Positions 41,932 through 51,362 of a DNA stretch of 64,000 bases are shown here, one piece after another (within the stretch, counting starts at the first letter, position 1; the number at the start of each line of letters is the position of its first letter). The notes under the pieces were generated by a model. That model had not been told where the DNA came from. It made no database searches and saw nothing but the letters and a program-made list of their open reading frames with translations. The stretch comes from Nitrospira sp. Its GTDB lineage: Bacteria; Nitrospirota; Nitrospiria; Nitrospirales; Nitrospiraceae. A program made the position numbers and the translations under genes. The stretch covers positions 1 through 64,000 of the forward strand of contig JARFXP010000006.1 of NCBI GenBank assembly GCA_029194675.1, read 5' to 3'.

Positions 41932-42584
41932 CTAGGAGCGAGTGGAGCCGGAGTCGCAGGGTTAGTGCTCGGGAGCCTGATTCTCGCGGGTTGGGGCTTA
42001 GGAAATGCGTCGGCTGAGACACCAACTCCGTCGACAGATTTTCAGAGCCTGACCCAAAGCTGGGACAAGAAGTTACCCGGCACCTCTCGGTTTACCGTCT
42101 TGAGTGATTTCGGCGGGGCAGCGGTGCGGGACAATGAGACAGGACTGGTCTGGGAACAATCGCCGGAGACGAAAACCGTGAATTGGTTGGGTGCACGATT
42201 TCAGTGTACGAGCCGAAAGATCGGCGGACGCATGGGTTGGAGACTCCCATCGGTGCACGAACTGGCAAGCCTGGTGGATCCTTCCGTATCACCGGGCCCC
42301 ACTCTGCCGGCAGGACATCCCTTCGCTAATGCCCAAGCTGCTCACTATTGGTCGGCGACATCGTTCGCTGGTAAACCGACCCACGCATGGAACGTAGGCT
42401 TCGTCATGGGCATGGTGCACGACATCAAAATAACGGACAGTCATAATGTCTGGTGCGTGCGTGGAGGGAATAATGCGGATGCGTATTAACTCTGAGGATG
42501 ACCTGGTGGAGCCTTAGAGACCTGAGGTGAAGTCGTGTCGTTGCATAGGACATCCGCTCATCACCCGGCAAGGTTGTATGTCAC

Positions 42585-42742
42585 CGGACCAGCGCCCGAT
42601 CATCCGCCAACACGGTGATCGCGATTCCGCCGGGCTCGGCCGCGTCGCCGGGCTGACAGACAAGTCTTGCCCCTTGCGCCACCAAGCCCGCGGCTTTCTC
42701 AGCCGTACGATTGTAGACCTGAAGCTTGAAGCCCGCCTTGAT
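42585..42742 (-). pseudogene. Fragment of a 3-hydroxyisobutyrate/6-phosphogluconate-type dehydrogenase
   Basis: The frame reads KAGFKLQVYNRTAEKAAGLV, then AQGARLVCQPGDAAEPGG and VLADDRAL. This is the first Rossmann unit of the beta-hydroxyacid dehydrogenase family (KAG..V.VYNRT.EKA..LV..GA). Neither the GxGxxG start nor anything after the first 55 residues remains. Confidence 0.7.
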
Positions 42743-42878
42743 ACTTGGTGTAGATCTTGACGATCTCGTCACTCACGACCATGCGTCTTATCACTCGCGT
42801 AAAAATGCCCCCACAGACCTTCCCCGCTTTGGACAGAGCGGACCTTCTCTTGTGTCTAGACGGATCATGGTGGACCGC

Positions 42879-43502
42879 CTAAATTCCAACGACCTTCGGT
42901 GGTAGTTTTCCTCCCTCGCTCAGTAGTCGATCGAGCATCACCCGAGGACAGACATTGTGCTCGATGTAGGTGAGAAGGTTTGTGCCGACGCTGCGGATCA
43001 GCTGCTCCGCCTCAGCGTCCAGGCATTTGCCCTCGTCGTCGAAGACGCTGCGGACATTCGCGATTGAGATCGGCATCGGCAACACGACCCCTCCGACATG
43101 GGAGACTACGCTCCGCAGATGCTCTAAAGATTTCACGGCACCGATCGTGCCGCCCGCAATACCTAGTAACGCAACCGGTTTACCGGTCAAGGCGGACGGA
43201 TAGCCGAGACTTTCGATGACGTGCTTCATCACACTGCTGAAACTGCCATAGTACTCAGGCGTGGCCAGAATGATCCCCGTGGCTTGTCCCACTTTCTGTT
43301 GGAGCTGTTTCGCATCCTTAGACTGTGGGTCGGTCCCAGGCGGTGGCAGATTCAACGTGACAGGGTCAATGACCTCAGTTGAGACCTTTGGATGCTTCTT
43401 CAGTTCGTCAAGGACGAGGGCAGATGCCATGTTCGTGTAGTTTCCCGGACGCACGCTGCCGTTGATAATGACGATGTGAATCTTGTCGGATGAGCGAGGC
43501 AT
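42879..43502 (-). CDS. NADPH-dependent FMN reductase
   Basis: A 207-residue flavodoxin-fold protein. It has the phosphate-binding start IHIVIINGSVRPGNYTNMAS, the flavin loop IILATPEYYGSFSSVMKHVI and LTGKPVALLGIAGGTIGAVK. This is the SsuE/azoreductase-like NAD(P)H:FMN reductase group. It could supply reduced flavin or reduce quinones. It is monocistronic and intact. Confidence 0.9.
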   Translation of the reverse strand: MPRSSDKIHIVIINGSVRPGNYTNMASALVLDELKKHPKVSTEVIDPVTLNLPPPGTDPQSKDAKQLQQKVGQATGIILATPEYYGSFSSVMKHVIESLGYPSALTGKPVALLGIAGGTIGAVKSLEHLRSVVSHVGGVVLPMPISIANVRSVFDDEGKCLDAEAEQLIRSVGTNLLTYIEHNVCPRVMLDRLLSEGGKLPPKVVGI

Positions 43503-43725
43503 CGGTTCCCCCTGACACCAGAATTATTCCCACTTGTCTCGTCCGTCTGTTTGAACACCCGTATCACCCGTGCGATACAACCCACCGACTCGCGCGAACT
43601 CGCCTTGGTGCAAGAATCGTAGAAACTTTCCTCATCCTGGCCGAAAGACACATAGAATGCTCCAGTGGACCCGTCGGAGCAAGTACGTTCCTGGATACGT
43701 ATCGAACGGCTCCTGAAGCCACACC

Positions 43726-45330
43726 TCAGCCCCTGTGTCGTTGCTCGCCTAAGCCGAGACGGAGCGCTTCGACATCCAGCTCCTGTTCCAAGCGGTGCAA
43801 CACTTCGTCGCTGATCGTGCCCTCATCCCGGAGCCGAATCAACGCCGAACGTTCGGCTGCCAAGGTCTTTTCTCTGAGCCGAAGAAAGGCTTCGCTCGTT
43901 TCTTTCTTACAATCAGGATCGATCTCGGCATCCGGCGAGAAACGCCGCAGGCGTCGGCCATAATGTAATTCCAATTGTTCGACATGAGTCGGTTTCGGCC
44001 AATCTTCCTTTGTCAATTCGCTCAGACGGGACAATGCCGCGCCGGCAGCCTGGTGGCGAGCCTGCATTTCTTCCTCCTCTCCCTCCGAACCGCCGCTCAC
44101 TCCGAGTGTCCGGATCAACGGAGGCAACGTCAGCCCTTGGACGACTAACGTGGCAAGAATCACTGTAAAGCTGAGGAGGATGATTTCAGACCGGAAGGGA
44201 AATGGTGTGCCGGTGCCGATTGATACCGGCAACGCCATCGCTGCAGCCAAGGTCACAATTCCCCGCATGCCCGTCCAGGCCACCAAAAAAATATGCGGCC
44301 ATGGCGGCAGCGGATCTCGGGCGCGGAGCGTTGGGCTCAGGTATCGGGGGATTGTCGCGCTCAAGGGAACCCATGCCAATCGAACGACGATGGCTGCCCC
44401 ACTAATGAGCGTCCCGCCGATAGCGAGAGACCACAGTCGATCCGAGGGAACGGTCTCTCGGAGTGTGCCGAGCTGCAAACCGATCAGGATGAAGATCACA
44501 CCGTTCAGCACGAATACGACCAAATCCCACACGGCACGTCCATGGAGCCTGGTGATCGGCGCGACTACCTTGCTGAAGTGTTGCCGTAGGTATAAGCCAC
44601 CGGCAACGCAGGACAGTACGGCGGAGGCATGGATCACTTCGCCAATCACCCATGCCACGTAGGGAGCCAATAACGTCGCTGCGATCTCGGTAAAGCTGTC
44701 CCCAATGGCATGGAGCGCCCTTCGCGTCACCCATCCGACCAGAACTCCGACCATGACGCCCGCAACCGCAGCATACACAAAGTGGAGCAGCGCCTCTCCC
44801 ACCACGAAACCGCCGCTGACGACTGCTGCGACGGCGGCCTGATAGAGGACCAATGCCGTTGCATCGTTGACAAGACTTTCGCCTTCCAGGATCGTGACGA
44901 TCCGGCGCGGCATGTTGAGCCGTTTGCCGATGGCGGTGGCCGATACGGCGTCCGGTGGAGAAACGATGGCGCCGAGTGCAACGGCTTCAGCCCAACCGAA
45001 CCCCAACACAGCATGGGCGACTCCGGCGACAGCCGCCGTGGTCGCCAGTACAAGCCCCACCGCCAAGAGTGAGATCGGACGGATGTTCCGGCGGAAATCT
45101 CGCCAGGATGTGAAATAGGCGGCCGCCCAAAGGATGGGCGGCAGGAATACCAAAAAGATGAGGTCGGGGTTGAGCGTGACCGTGGGCATCCCCGGGACAA
45201 TGGCCAAGAGGAGCCCGCCGATCACCAGCAGAATCGGGTAAGGGATCAGAATTCGTTGTGCTACCGTCGTCAGAACCAGGACGACGGCAAGCAGCAGAAT
45301 AATGACCTCAAGCTGATGCAGACTATCCAT
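43726..45330 (-). CDS. CPA1-family Na+/H+ antiporter
   Basis: A 534-residue antiporter of the NhaP/YjcE type. The ion-binding region reads LGAIVSPPDAVSATAIGKRL, then ILEGESLVNDATALVLYQAA, with the essential Asp in VNDAT, and AWTGMRGIVTLAAAMALPVS. About 12 spans are followed by a 110-residue cytosolic helical tail rich in Glu and Arg. It exchanges Na+ (or K+) for protons. An NDH-2 fragment lies just upstream of its start. Confidence 0.92.
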   Translation of the reverse strand: MDSLHQLEVIILLLAVVLVLTTVAQRILIPYPILLVIGGLLLAIVPGMPTVTLNPDLIFLVFLPPILWAAAYFTSWRDFRRNIRPISLLAVGLVLATTAAVAGVAHAVLGFGWAEAVALGAIVSPPDAVSATAIGKRLNMPRRIVTILEGESLVNDATALVLYQAAVAAVVSGGFVVGEALLHFVYAAVAGVMVGVLVGWVTRRALHAIGDSFTEIAATLLAPYVAWVIGEVIHASAVLSCVAGGLYLRQHFSKVVAPITRLHGRAVWDLVVFVLNGVIFILIGLQLGTLRETVPSDRLWSLAIGGTLISGAAIVVRLAWVPLSATIPRYLSPTLRARDPLPPWPHIFLVAWTGMRGIVTLAAAMALPVSIGTGTPFPFRSEIILLSFTVILATLVVQGLTLPPLIRTLGVSGGSEGEEEEMQARHQAAGAALSRLSELTKEDWPKPTHVEQLELHYGRRLRRFSPDAEIDPDCKKETSEAFLRLREKTLAAERSALIRLRDEGTISDEVLHRLEQELDVEALRLGLGEQRHRG

Positions 45331-45483
45331 TCACCTGAGGCAACCGAAAACCATCAAGGCGCAAGAGGCGCCCATCATTTTTCGATATCGAACCTGTCGT
45401 TCTTCCACCAGTACTAGCCGCAGTCGAGCTCCACCAGGGGATAGCCCTGCTCGGCAAACTCCACCACCGTCGCCGCTCTAAGT

Positions 45484-45590
45484 CATCACAGACTTCCGCT
45501 TTTTCAAGTTGTTCCATCACATGAAATCGCAAGGCCATAGCATCGTCCACGGATTTCAGATGAAACGCATGGTCGGCCATACCGGTGAAC
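45484..45590 (-). pseudogene. Fragment duplicated from the NDH-2 fusion gene
   Basis: The frame reads MADHAFHLKSVDDAMALRFH, then VMEQLEKAEVCDD. It is nearly identical to MADHAFPLKSVGDAMVLRFH and what follows in the intact gene at 49320-51356 (corresponding DNA about 50909-51010). Only about 35 codons are shared, then both sides diverge. It is a partial copy about 5 kb from its parent. Confidence 0.8.
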
Positions 45591-45601
45591 TGATTCCCGG
45601 G

Positions 45602-46210
45602 TCACTGACGCCGGATTGTTCGAGTGAGGTCTTCATCAAGAGCACTCAAGATAAGGCGAAGAGCCTCATTCCAGCCGGACACGAGCGCCTCGGGCTTCTG
45701 TTCCATGACGTTCACTTCTTTCCGATACTCCTGATGCCACAGAACCTCTGCCTGACCTGACGCCTCATGAAGGAGGAAGAATTGGACAACCAGAACAGCC
45801 TTTGCAGGAGTCGCACGATAATCTCCATATAGTGCCGTCAGGGTCCCCTCGAGCATGTGCGTGGCGGGCAATGGCCCTGACGAACCCATGACATACTGAA
45901 ACAGGCCGGCCCTTGTCAGCCAGTTCATGACCTGTTGGGTGATCATGGCATTGGGTGGGACAAACCACTCGTTGTAGAAGTCTCCTTCGTAACGTGCATC
46001 GCTCGTGCGATACACCAACTCCTTTCCTTCAAAAGCCGGCGAGACTCGAAATTTTCGAACCTTCAGGACGGTCTCAGGAATCGAGGCACGCGTCTCACCT
46101 GGGTGTACCGCCTCCAGAATATAGGAGTGCTTCTCCGGATAGCTCCTGTCGAGATTCACGCAACCGCCAAGCACGAGCACGACAAGGCAGACGCCGATGA
46201 AATCCGGCAC
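45602..46210 (-). CDS. ABC-transport auxiliary lipoprotein (PqiC/MlaD-associated)
   Basis: From GTG 46210 it encodes 202 residues with a lipoprotein signal, IGVCLVVLVLGGCVNLDRSY. The body reads VRKFRVSPAFEGKELVYRTS, then YEGDFYNEWFVPPNAMITQQ, the pattern of the ABC_trans_aux family that accompanies MCE transporters. A longer start at 46297 overlaps the MlaD gene. It is the last gene of the four-gene Mla-type operon and probably sits in the outer or inner membrane to receive lipid. Confidence 0.85.
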   Translation of the reverse strand: MPDFIGVCLVVLVLGGCVNLDRSYPEKHSYILEAVHPGETRASIPETVLKVRKFRVSPAFEGKELVYRTSDARYEGDFYNEWFVPPNAMITQQVMNWLTRAGLFQYVMGSSGPLPATHMLEGTLTALYGDYRATPAKAVLVVQFFLLHEASGQAEVLWHQEYRKEVNVMEQKPEALVSGWNEALRLILSALDEDLTRTIRRQ

Positions 46211-46226
46211 TGCTATCCCAGATGGG

Positions 46227-47258
46227 TTATCGCTTTGTTGCCCCTGCCCGAGGCGGAGGTTCGCCCAAGAACACTTGAGCGGGATATTGTTTCGCATTGT
46301 CGGTTATTCCCCGAAGGTTCTCTGAGATGATTCGGAGATTCTCCACTGTGTCCTCGATATCTTGACTCTTATTTGCGAGCAGCGTGTCTACTCGCCGGAG
46401 GCTCTTCTCCAACCGGTTCGAGGCATCTGGAAACCTGTCGGACGCGATCCTAATCTGTTTGGAGATGTGTGACAACTCCATGACCAAGTTTTTTGCCCCT
46501 TCCATCGTGCGGGCTGCGTCCGACACGATGCTTATCAACTCAGGGCGCTCCAGAACCAGGCGACCTTGTTGAGCGATCCTCTCAAGCTCGGCCAGCACTC
46601 GGCCTGTCTGGCTACTCAATGCTTGCATATTTGTGTCTTTGGCCACTTTCGTCACTTCCAGTACAAGGCTATCGAGATGTCTGGCTATTGTGTGGATGTC
46701 GGCTTTTTCCAGATCTCTGGCTATGGTATGGAGAGCAGTACCCAATATACTCAGGTTGCTCGGAGCAGAAGGCAGATACACAGCTTGAGGTTTCCACGGC
46801 ACTTCTAGTGCCGGATACTCTTCCGGATCGAGGTAATCCGCTTCTAAGTACACCACGCCAGTCACGCCTTGCGAGGCCAGCCGGACCCGAAGCCCCGCTG
46901 TAATCCTGCCGCCACGCTCCGCTTTTTTTTCTTCTTCCGTGAGATGGGGCGCCAGATCAGCGGCGGCTCCACGGACGAGGATATAGCGCCCATAGCGCTG
47001 CAAGTCTTCTTTGCCGAGTTCTGCCCGATAGACATCGCCCACGAAATCGATCGCTTCGACCGTTCCGACCTGCACGCCGCGATACTTGATCGGCGATCCG
47101 ACCGCGAGGCCTTGGACGGATTCGTCAAAATAGCTTTCCCAATACACCACCTTCTTGAACCACTTCCCTCCACTCAGCGCGACGATCGCGATGATCGCTG
47201 TGACCAATCCGAGCACGAGAAAGACGCCGATCTTATGATAGTTGGCCTTGGCGCTCAT
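46227..47258 (-). CDS. mlaD: MlaD-type MCE substrate-binding protein
   Basis: A 343-residue protein with one N-terminal span (HKIGVFLVLGLVTAIIAIVA), then the MCE domain: YFDESVQGLAVGSPIKYRGV, QVGTVEAIDF, ITAGLRVRLASQGVTGVVYL. The domain includes an insertion of about 40 residues. The C-terminal half is a long coiled coil (IAQQGRLVLERPELISIVSD). MCE hexamers shuttle phospholipids across the periplasm. The ATG overlaps the ATPase stop by four bases. Confidence 0.93.
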   Translation of the reverse strand: MSAKANYHKIGVFLVLGLVTAIIAIVALSGGKWFKKVVYWESYFDESVQGLAVGSPIKYRGVQVGTVEAIDFVGDVYRAELGKEDLQRYGRYILVRGAAADLAPHLTEEEKKAERGGRITAGLRVRLASQGVTGVVYLEADYLDPEEYPALEVPWKPQAVYLPSAPSNLSILGTALHTIARDLEKADIHTIARHLDSLVLEVTKVAKDTNMQALSSQTGRVLAELERIAQQGRLVLERPELISIVSDAARTMEGAKNLVMELSHISKQIRIASDRFPDASNRLEKSLRRVDTLLANKSQDIEDTVENLRIISENLRGITDNAKQYPAQVFLGEPPPRAGATKR

Positions 47259-48052
47259 CGCTCTCCACCCCTGTCCTTTCCGGCGGTCTCGGTCGACACA
47301 GCAGGATTAAGAAATTGACGCACCCAGGGATTGGTGGCCTGCTCGCGTAACTCCTGAGGCCGTCCTATCGCGACGATCTTTTTGACCCCCTTGTCCAACA
47401 TGATCACCCGATCGGCGATGCTGTAAATGCTCGACAGCTCATGTGTGACGATGACGAACGTGATCGCAAGATTGCGGGCAAGGTCGAGAATCAATCGGTC
47501 GAGTTCTGCCGAGGTAATCGGGTCGAGTCCCGCAGAGGGCTCATCCAGAAAGAGAATGTGCGGGTCAAGCGCCATGGCGCGCGCGATGGCCGCACGTTTC
47601 TGCATGCCGCCGCTGAGTTCGGACGGCAGGTAATCCAGGAACGTTTCCAGCCCGACCAACTTGAGTTTCATGCGAGCGATCAAATCCATGGCATCCGACG
47701 GAAGGGCTGTGTATTCTTCCAGAGGCAGCCGGACATTTTCCAACAGGGTCATGGAACCGAACAGGGCGCCCATCTGATACGCGACCCCGATGCCCTTGAG
47801 AATATTGATGCGCTCCTCTCCCTCGGCCGTCACGATGTCCTTCCCGCCGATGAAGATCTGCCCGGCGGCGGGCCGGTAAAGACCGATCATGTGTTTCAGC
47901 AATGTGCTCTTGCCACTGCCGGATCCCCCGAGAATGGCGAAGACCTCGCCACGATGGATCTCGAAAGAGATGTCGTCGATCACCACTGAGCCATCGTAGG
48001 CGGCGGTGAAGTGTTGCACTTGAATGATGGGCCTGTCCTCATTCGGGAGCAT
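47255..48052 (-). CDS. mlaF: MlaF-type ABC transporter ATPase
   Basis: A 265-residue ABC ATPase with Walker A VFAILGGSGSGKSTLLKHMI, signature LPSELSGGMQKRAAIARAMA and Walker B PHILFLDEPSAGLDPITSAE. The PSAGLDP motif is typical of MlaF/Mkl proteins. It energises lipid transport with MlaE. ATG 48052 is preferred; a TTG nine bases upstream is the alternative. Second gene of the operon, 12 bases after MlaE. Confidence 0.95.
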   Translation of the reverse strand: MLPNEDRPIIQVQHFTAAYDGSVVIDDISFEIHRGEVFAILGGSGSGKSTLLKHMIGLYRPAAGQIFIGGKDIVTAEGEERINILKGIGVAYQMGALFGSMTLLENVRLPLEEYTALPSDAMDLIARMKLKLVGLETFLDYLPSELSGGMQKRAAIARAMALDPHILFLDEPSAGLDPITSAELDRLILDLARNLAITFVIVTHELSSIYSIADRVIMLDKGVKKIVAIGRPQELREQATNPWVRQFLNPAVSTETAGKDRGGER

Positions 48053-48064
48053 GACGTGCAACTG

Positions 48065-49210
48065 TTACAAGCCTAAGGCATAGAAAACCACGGCAAAGAG
48101 GCCATCCACAATGGCGATGAGCACGATGCCGCTGACGACTGCGCTGGTAGTCGATTGGCCGACCGCACTGGCGCCTGTTTTGGTCTCCAAACCGCGAAGG
48201 CAGCCGATGGCGGCTACCACAATGCCGTAGACGAATGATTTCAGCAGCCCACCCATGAGGTCCCCCACTGTCACGTCCGACAGGACTTGGTTCACATAGG
48301 TGACCAGCGGATACCCCAGCGACCGCATCACTATCGCTCCTCCCATCAAACCGAACAGGTTGGCGAACACCGTCAAGACCGGGATCATCGCCACCGCCGC
48401 TATGACACGCGGCAGAACGAGGAATCGGACCGGTTCAAGCCCCATCGTACGCAGCGCGTCGATTTCTTCCCTGACCTTCATGGTTCCCAGTTCTGCGGCA
48501 AAAGCCGAACCGGACCGGCCGGCCAGGATAATTGCGGTGATCAAGGGGCCCATCTCGCGGAGCATCGCTAATCCCAGGAGATTGGCGACGAAAATGTCCG
48601 CCCCAAACCGGCGCATCGGAATGGCGGACTGAAACGCCAAGATGAGTCCGAGCAGCACGCCGATCAGTGCAATGATGGGAAGCGCATCAACCCCGGACTG
48701 CTCCGCCGCAAGCCAGGCATCTCGCCATCGTACAAGACGGGGACGGCAGGCAGCACGGAGTAACATCACCGCCAGCTCCCCGACGAAGGTCAGAAGGGAC
48801 TGAAGGTCCCGCCACAATTCAGCCGTGGCTTTTCCAACCTGCTCAATGATCGAAAGCGGCTCACGGCGGCGTCCCGGAGGACGCTCAATTGAGATGCGCC
48901 CATAGATGTCCAGAAGGCGCCGGACTTCTTCCCGCAGCCCTTGAATTGCGGCATCACCGCCGGTGCGGATCTGCAACTGCTGAAGGTCGATCAGGAATGC
49001 AACCCCAGCGCCGTCACAATAGCTCACGCCTGACGCATCGATCACGAGACGACGTGGTTTCCCTTGTGTCAGTAGCTGTCGGCCTTGTTGCCACCACTTC
49101 CCGGTCGTGCCCGAATCCCACCGTCCCGTCATAAAGAGCGTGAGCGTCCCGCCATCGGGTGAGATTCGCACATCCAACGAATTGATAGACGCCTCTGCGA
49201 CTGTAGTCAT
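48065..49210 (-). CDS. mlaE: MlaE-type permease with N-terminal STAS domain
   Basis: A 381-residue protein. Residues 1-110 form a STAS domain (LVIDASGVSYCDGAGVAFLI) and the rest is an MlaE permease: QSAIPMRRFGADIFVANLLG, REMGPLITAIILAGRSGSAF, AAELGTMKVREEIDALRTMG. In Proteobacteria the STAS protein MlaB is a separate subunit; here it is fused in front of the permease. It forms the channel of the lipid transporter. First gene of the operon mlaE-mlaF-mlaD-lipoprotein. Confidence 0.95.
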   Translation of the reverse strand: MTTVAEASINSLDVRISPDGGTLTLFMTGRWDSGTTGKWWQQGRQLLTQGKPRRLVIDASGVSYCDGAGVAFLIDLQQLQIRTGGDAAIQGLREEVRRLLDIYGRISIERPPGRRREPLSIIEQVGKATAELWRDLQSLLTFVGELAVMLLRAACRPRLVRWRDAWLAAEQSGVDALPIIALIGVLLGLILAFQSAIPMRRFGADIFVANLLGLAMLREMGPLITAIILAGRSGSAFAAELGTMKVREEIDALRTMGLEPVRFLVLPRVIAAVAMIPVLTVFANLFGLMGGAIVMRSLGYPLVTYVNQVLSDVTVGDLMGGLLKSFVYGIVVAAIGCLRGLETKTGASAVGQSTTSAVVSGIVLIAIVDGLFAVVFYALGL

Positions 49211-49319
49211 AATTCAATGACCCTATTATGAAGCCTCCTCAACTCCTCCCAGAGAAGTGGTTCGCCGCTTGAGGCGCGTCAGCTCAAGGTCATAGTGATG
49301 CCCGTGATTGAGTACGATC

Positions 49320-51356
49320 TCACCGGTCAGGACCTCGAAAATCGAGCGAGGATTGTTCCACCAGCCAGCGCAGCATTTTCTCAGACCGAACGAGGCCGAT
49401 CAGACGACGATTGTCCTGGTTCTCGACCACGGGGAGCCAGTCGATGTCGTGCCGACTCATCAAGTCGCCGACCATCAGGCTCCTATCATCCGGAGTCACC
49501 GTAAGGGGATCGGCGCGCATGAAATCCCACACCTTGGTTGACGGCTGCTTCCCTTGCGCAAAAGCTTCAAACAATTCGTTTCTGGTGACAATGCCTTCCA
49601 AATGTCCCTTCTCATCCAAGACGCTTAGATATTCCACCGCAAGCCCATCAAACATGCAAACGGTGCTTTCAAACGTATCCTCAGGGGAAAGGCGGTGGTC
49701 CGGAACCGCTTCCATGAACTCGGACAGCGGTCGGCGTTCGAGAGCCGTCCACGCGTGGCTCAAGGATCGGTTCAATCTGGGTCGCCGCCACCGCAACGCC
49801 TGAGCGACGAGATTGCGGAAGGGAGTCAGCGCTCCGGAAATTTTCGAGAAGACCTCCTTGCCCATCACGAGCACCTCAACCGTGGTGCGGGCACGGACGC
49901 TCCCGATGCGCACGTTGCCGTCGAGGAGCGCGATCTCGCCGAAAAACTCTCCCGGTCCAAGCACCGCCATAAGCTGCTGTTGTCCTGTAGGGTCAAGCCG
50001 GAGGACTTCGACCTCGCCCTGTTCGATCACATAGAAACTCATCGCCGGCTCACCTTCGGCAAAGATCAAGTCGCCGGGCCGATAATGAGCCCTGGCGATC
50101 CGTTCCGTTTGGTTGACCCTCGGATGCGCCAGGTCGCGCGGAAAGAACAGCTCCCAAGTCCAGTCGAACGCAACTTTGATCCGGCGGGACCAAGACGGTG
50201 ATTTCAGTAGATACACGGTTCGCCACAGCCACCAAGCCGGAAACCCGGAGAGACGCACACCCATAATTTCTGCGACCGCCTTCCGCTCTCCGATCCCGCA
50301 CAGTTGCCCCAGCGGCTTGAAGAAGAACGGCCTGGTGGATTCACCCTGTAGTGCACGAATGATGTTCTCCGCCGCTTGCCGCCCTTGCCGTTCGGCAAAC
50401 TGCCCGGTCGTCGGCGAGGCCTGGCCGTCATAGGCATTGACAATGTGGGCGCAGTCTCCCACTGCCCAGAGATTCGATACGCCGCGCACACGCATATCCG
50501 GATCGGTCAGGAGCCGGCCGCCCTCCTTGGGCACATCGAGCCGATGAACCAAAAGCGGTGCGGTGGTGCCGATCGTGCAAACGACCGTGGCGCCGCGGAG
50601 CACTCGACCGTCATGCAGCTCGACGCCCTCGGCCGTCGCCGATATGGCGCGTCCGTTGAGTACCATGTGAATGCCGGCTTCCTCCATCTTCGTTCGGGCA
50701 AACTCGCGCAATGTCGGGCTCACTTCCGGCAAAATCTGATCGCGGCGGTGCACCAACGTCACAGTGACTTCACGGCTGCTGAAGTTGCTATAGTACCGCG
50801 CGCTGGCTCTGATCAGATCGTTGATCTCGCCGGCCACCTCCACTCCGGTAAAGCCGCCGCCGACCACTACGAACGAGAGATACCAGCGTCGCCGCTCCGG
50901 GTCGTCGCAGACTTCCGCTTTTTCAAGTTGTTCCATCACGTGAAACCGTAAGACCATGGCATCGCCCACGGATTTCAGGGGGAACGCATGGTCGGCCATA
51001 CCAGGGACCGCACTCAGATTGACCGATGTGCCGCAGGCCAGCACGGCATGATCAAACATCACGCGACCTGGACGGCCGTCGTAGCTTTCGTATTCCACTT
51101 CGGATGTGACCAGGTCGATTTGGCGAACCTCTTCGGTTCGACAGCGAACTCCGGGCAGCATCTGACGCAACGGCACCGTGACCGCACCAGGGTTGATCGC
51201 GGCCCCAGCCACTTCGGCCAACAACGGATAGAACACCATGTTGTTTTCTTGGCTGAACAGAACGATTTCGCAAGCGTTCGCCGACAACCTCTTCCGCAAA
51301 GCCCTTGCGCACTTCACCCCGGCAAATCCCCCGCCCACTATGATAATCCGTGTCAT
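49320..51356 (-). CDS. NDH-2 type NAD(P)H dehydrogenase fused to cNMP-binding and CBS domains
   Basis: A 678-residue protein. Residues 1-400 are a type II NADH:quinone oxidoreductase: FAD motif IIIVGGGFAGVKCARAL, NADH motif FVVVGGGFTGVEVAGEI, and NLWAVGDCAHI, with hydrophobic segments near 375-400. About 425-530 is a cyclic-nucleotide-binding domain (YRPGDLIFAEGEPAMSFYVI, then GPGEFFGEIALLDGNVR). About 560-675 holds a CBS pair (YLSVLDEKGHLEGIVTRNEL, then DIDWLPVVENQDNRRLIGLV). The combination suggests an oxidase switched by a nucleotide or adenylate signal. ATG 51356 or 51362. Not overlapping other genes; the Mla operon follows. Confidence 0.9.
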   Translation of the reverse strand: MTRIIIVGGGFAGVKCARALRKRLSANACEIVLFSQENNMVFYPLLAEVAGAAINPGAVTVPLRQMLPGVRCRTEEVRQIDLVTSEVEYESYDGRPGRVMFDHAVLACGTSVNLSAVPGMADHAFPLKSVGDAMVLRFHVMEQLEKAEVCDDPERRRWYLSFVVVGGGFTGVEVAGEINDLIRASARYYSNFSSREVTVTLVHRRDQILPEVSPTLREFARTKMEEAGIHMVLNGRAISATAEGVELHDGRVLRGATVVCTIGTTAPLLVHRLDVPKEGGRLLTDPDMRVRGVSNLWAVGDCAHIVNAYDGQASPTTGQFAERQGRQAAENIIRALQGESTRPFFFKPLGQLCGIGERKAVAEIMGVRLSGFPAWWLWRTVYLLKSPSWSRRIKVAFDWTWELFFPRDLAHPRVNQTERIARAHYRPGDLIFAEGEPAMSFYVIEQGEVEVLRLDPTGQQQLMAVLGPGEFFGEIALLDGNVRIGSVRARTTVEVLVMGKEVFSKISGALTPFRNLVAQALRWRRPRLNRSLSHAWTALERRPLSEFMEAVPDHRLSPEDTFESTVCMFDGLAVEYLSVLDEKGHLEGIVTRNELFEAFAQGKQPSTKVWDFMRADPLTVTPDDRSLMVGDLMSRHDIDWLPVVENQDNRRLIGLVRSEKMLRWLVEQSSLDFRGPDR

Positions 51357-51362
51357 GCCCAT

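Larger units (their letters stand above)
40222..42489 (+). pseudogene. Secreted DUF1566 protein interrupted by an IS1380 element
   Basis: The first codons, MRSRNL at 40222-40240 behind a strong AAGGAGG site, lie left of the IS. The rest (41936-42489) lies right of it. Removing the IS and one CTAG restores a continuous 190-residue frame: MRSRNLGASGAGVAGLVLGS, then LILAGWGLGNASAET as signal peptide, then the Lcl/DUF1566 domain (AAVRDNETGLVWEQSP, WRLPSVHELASLVDPS, YWSATSFAG, VWCVRGG). Function unknown; secreted DUF1566 proteins are frequent in environmental bacteria. Precise excision would repair it. Confidence 0.85.

Noticed and set aside
46915-46935. Poly-T stretch as a terminator
   Set aside because: It lies inside the MlaD gene and encodes the Lys-rich loop EEEKKAER; no hairpin precedes it.
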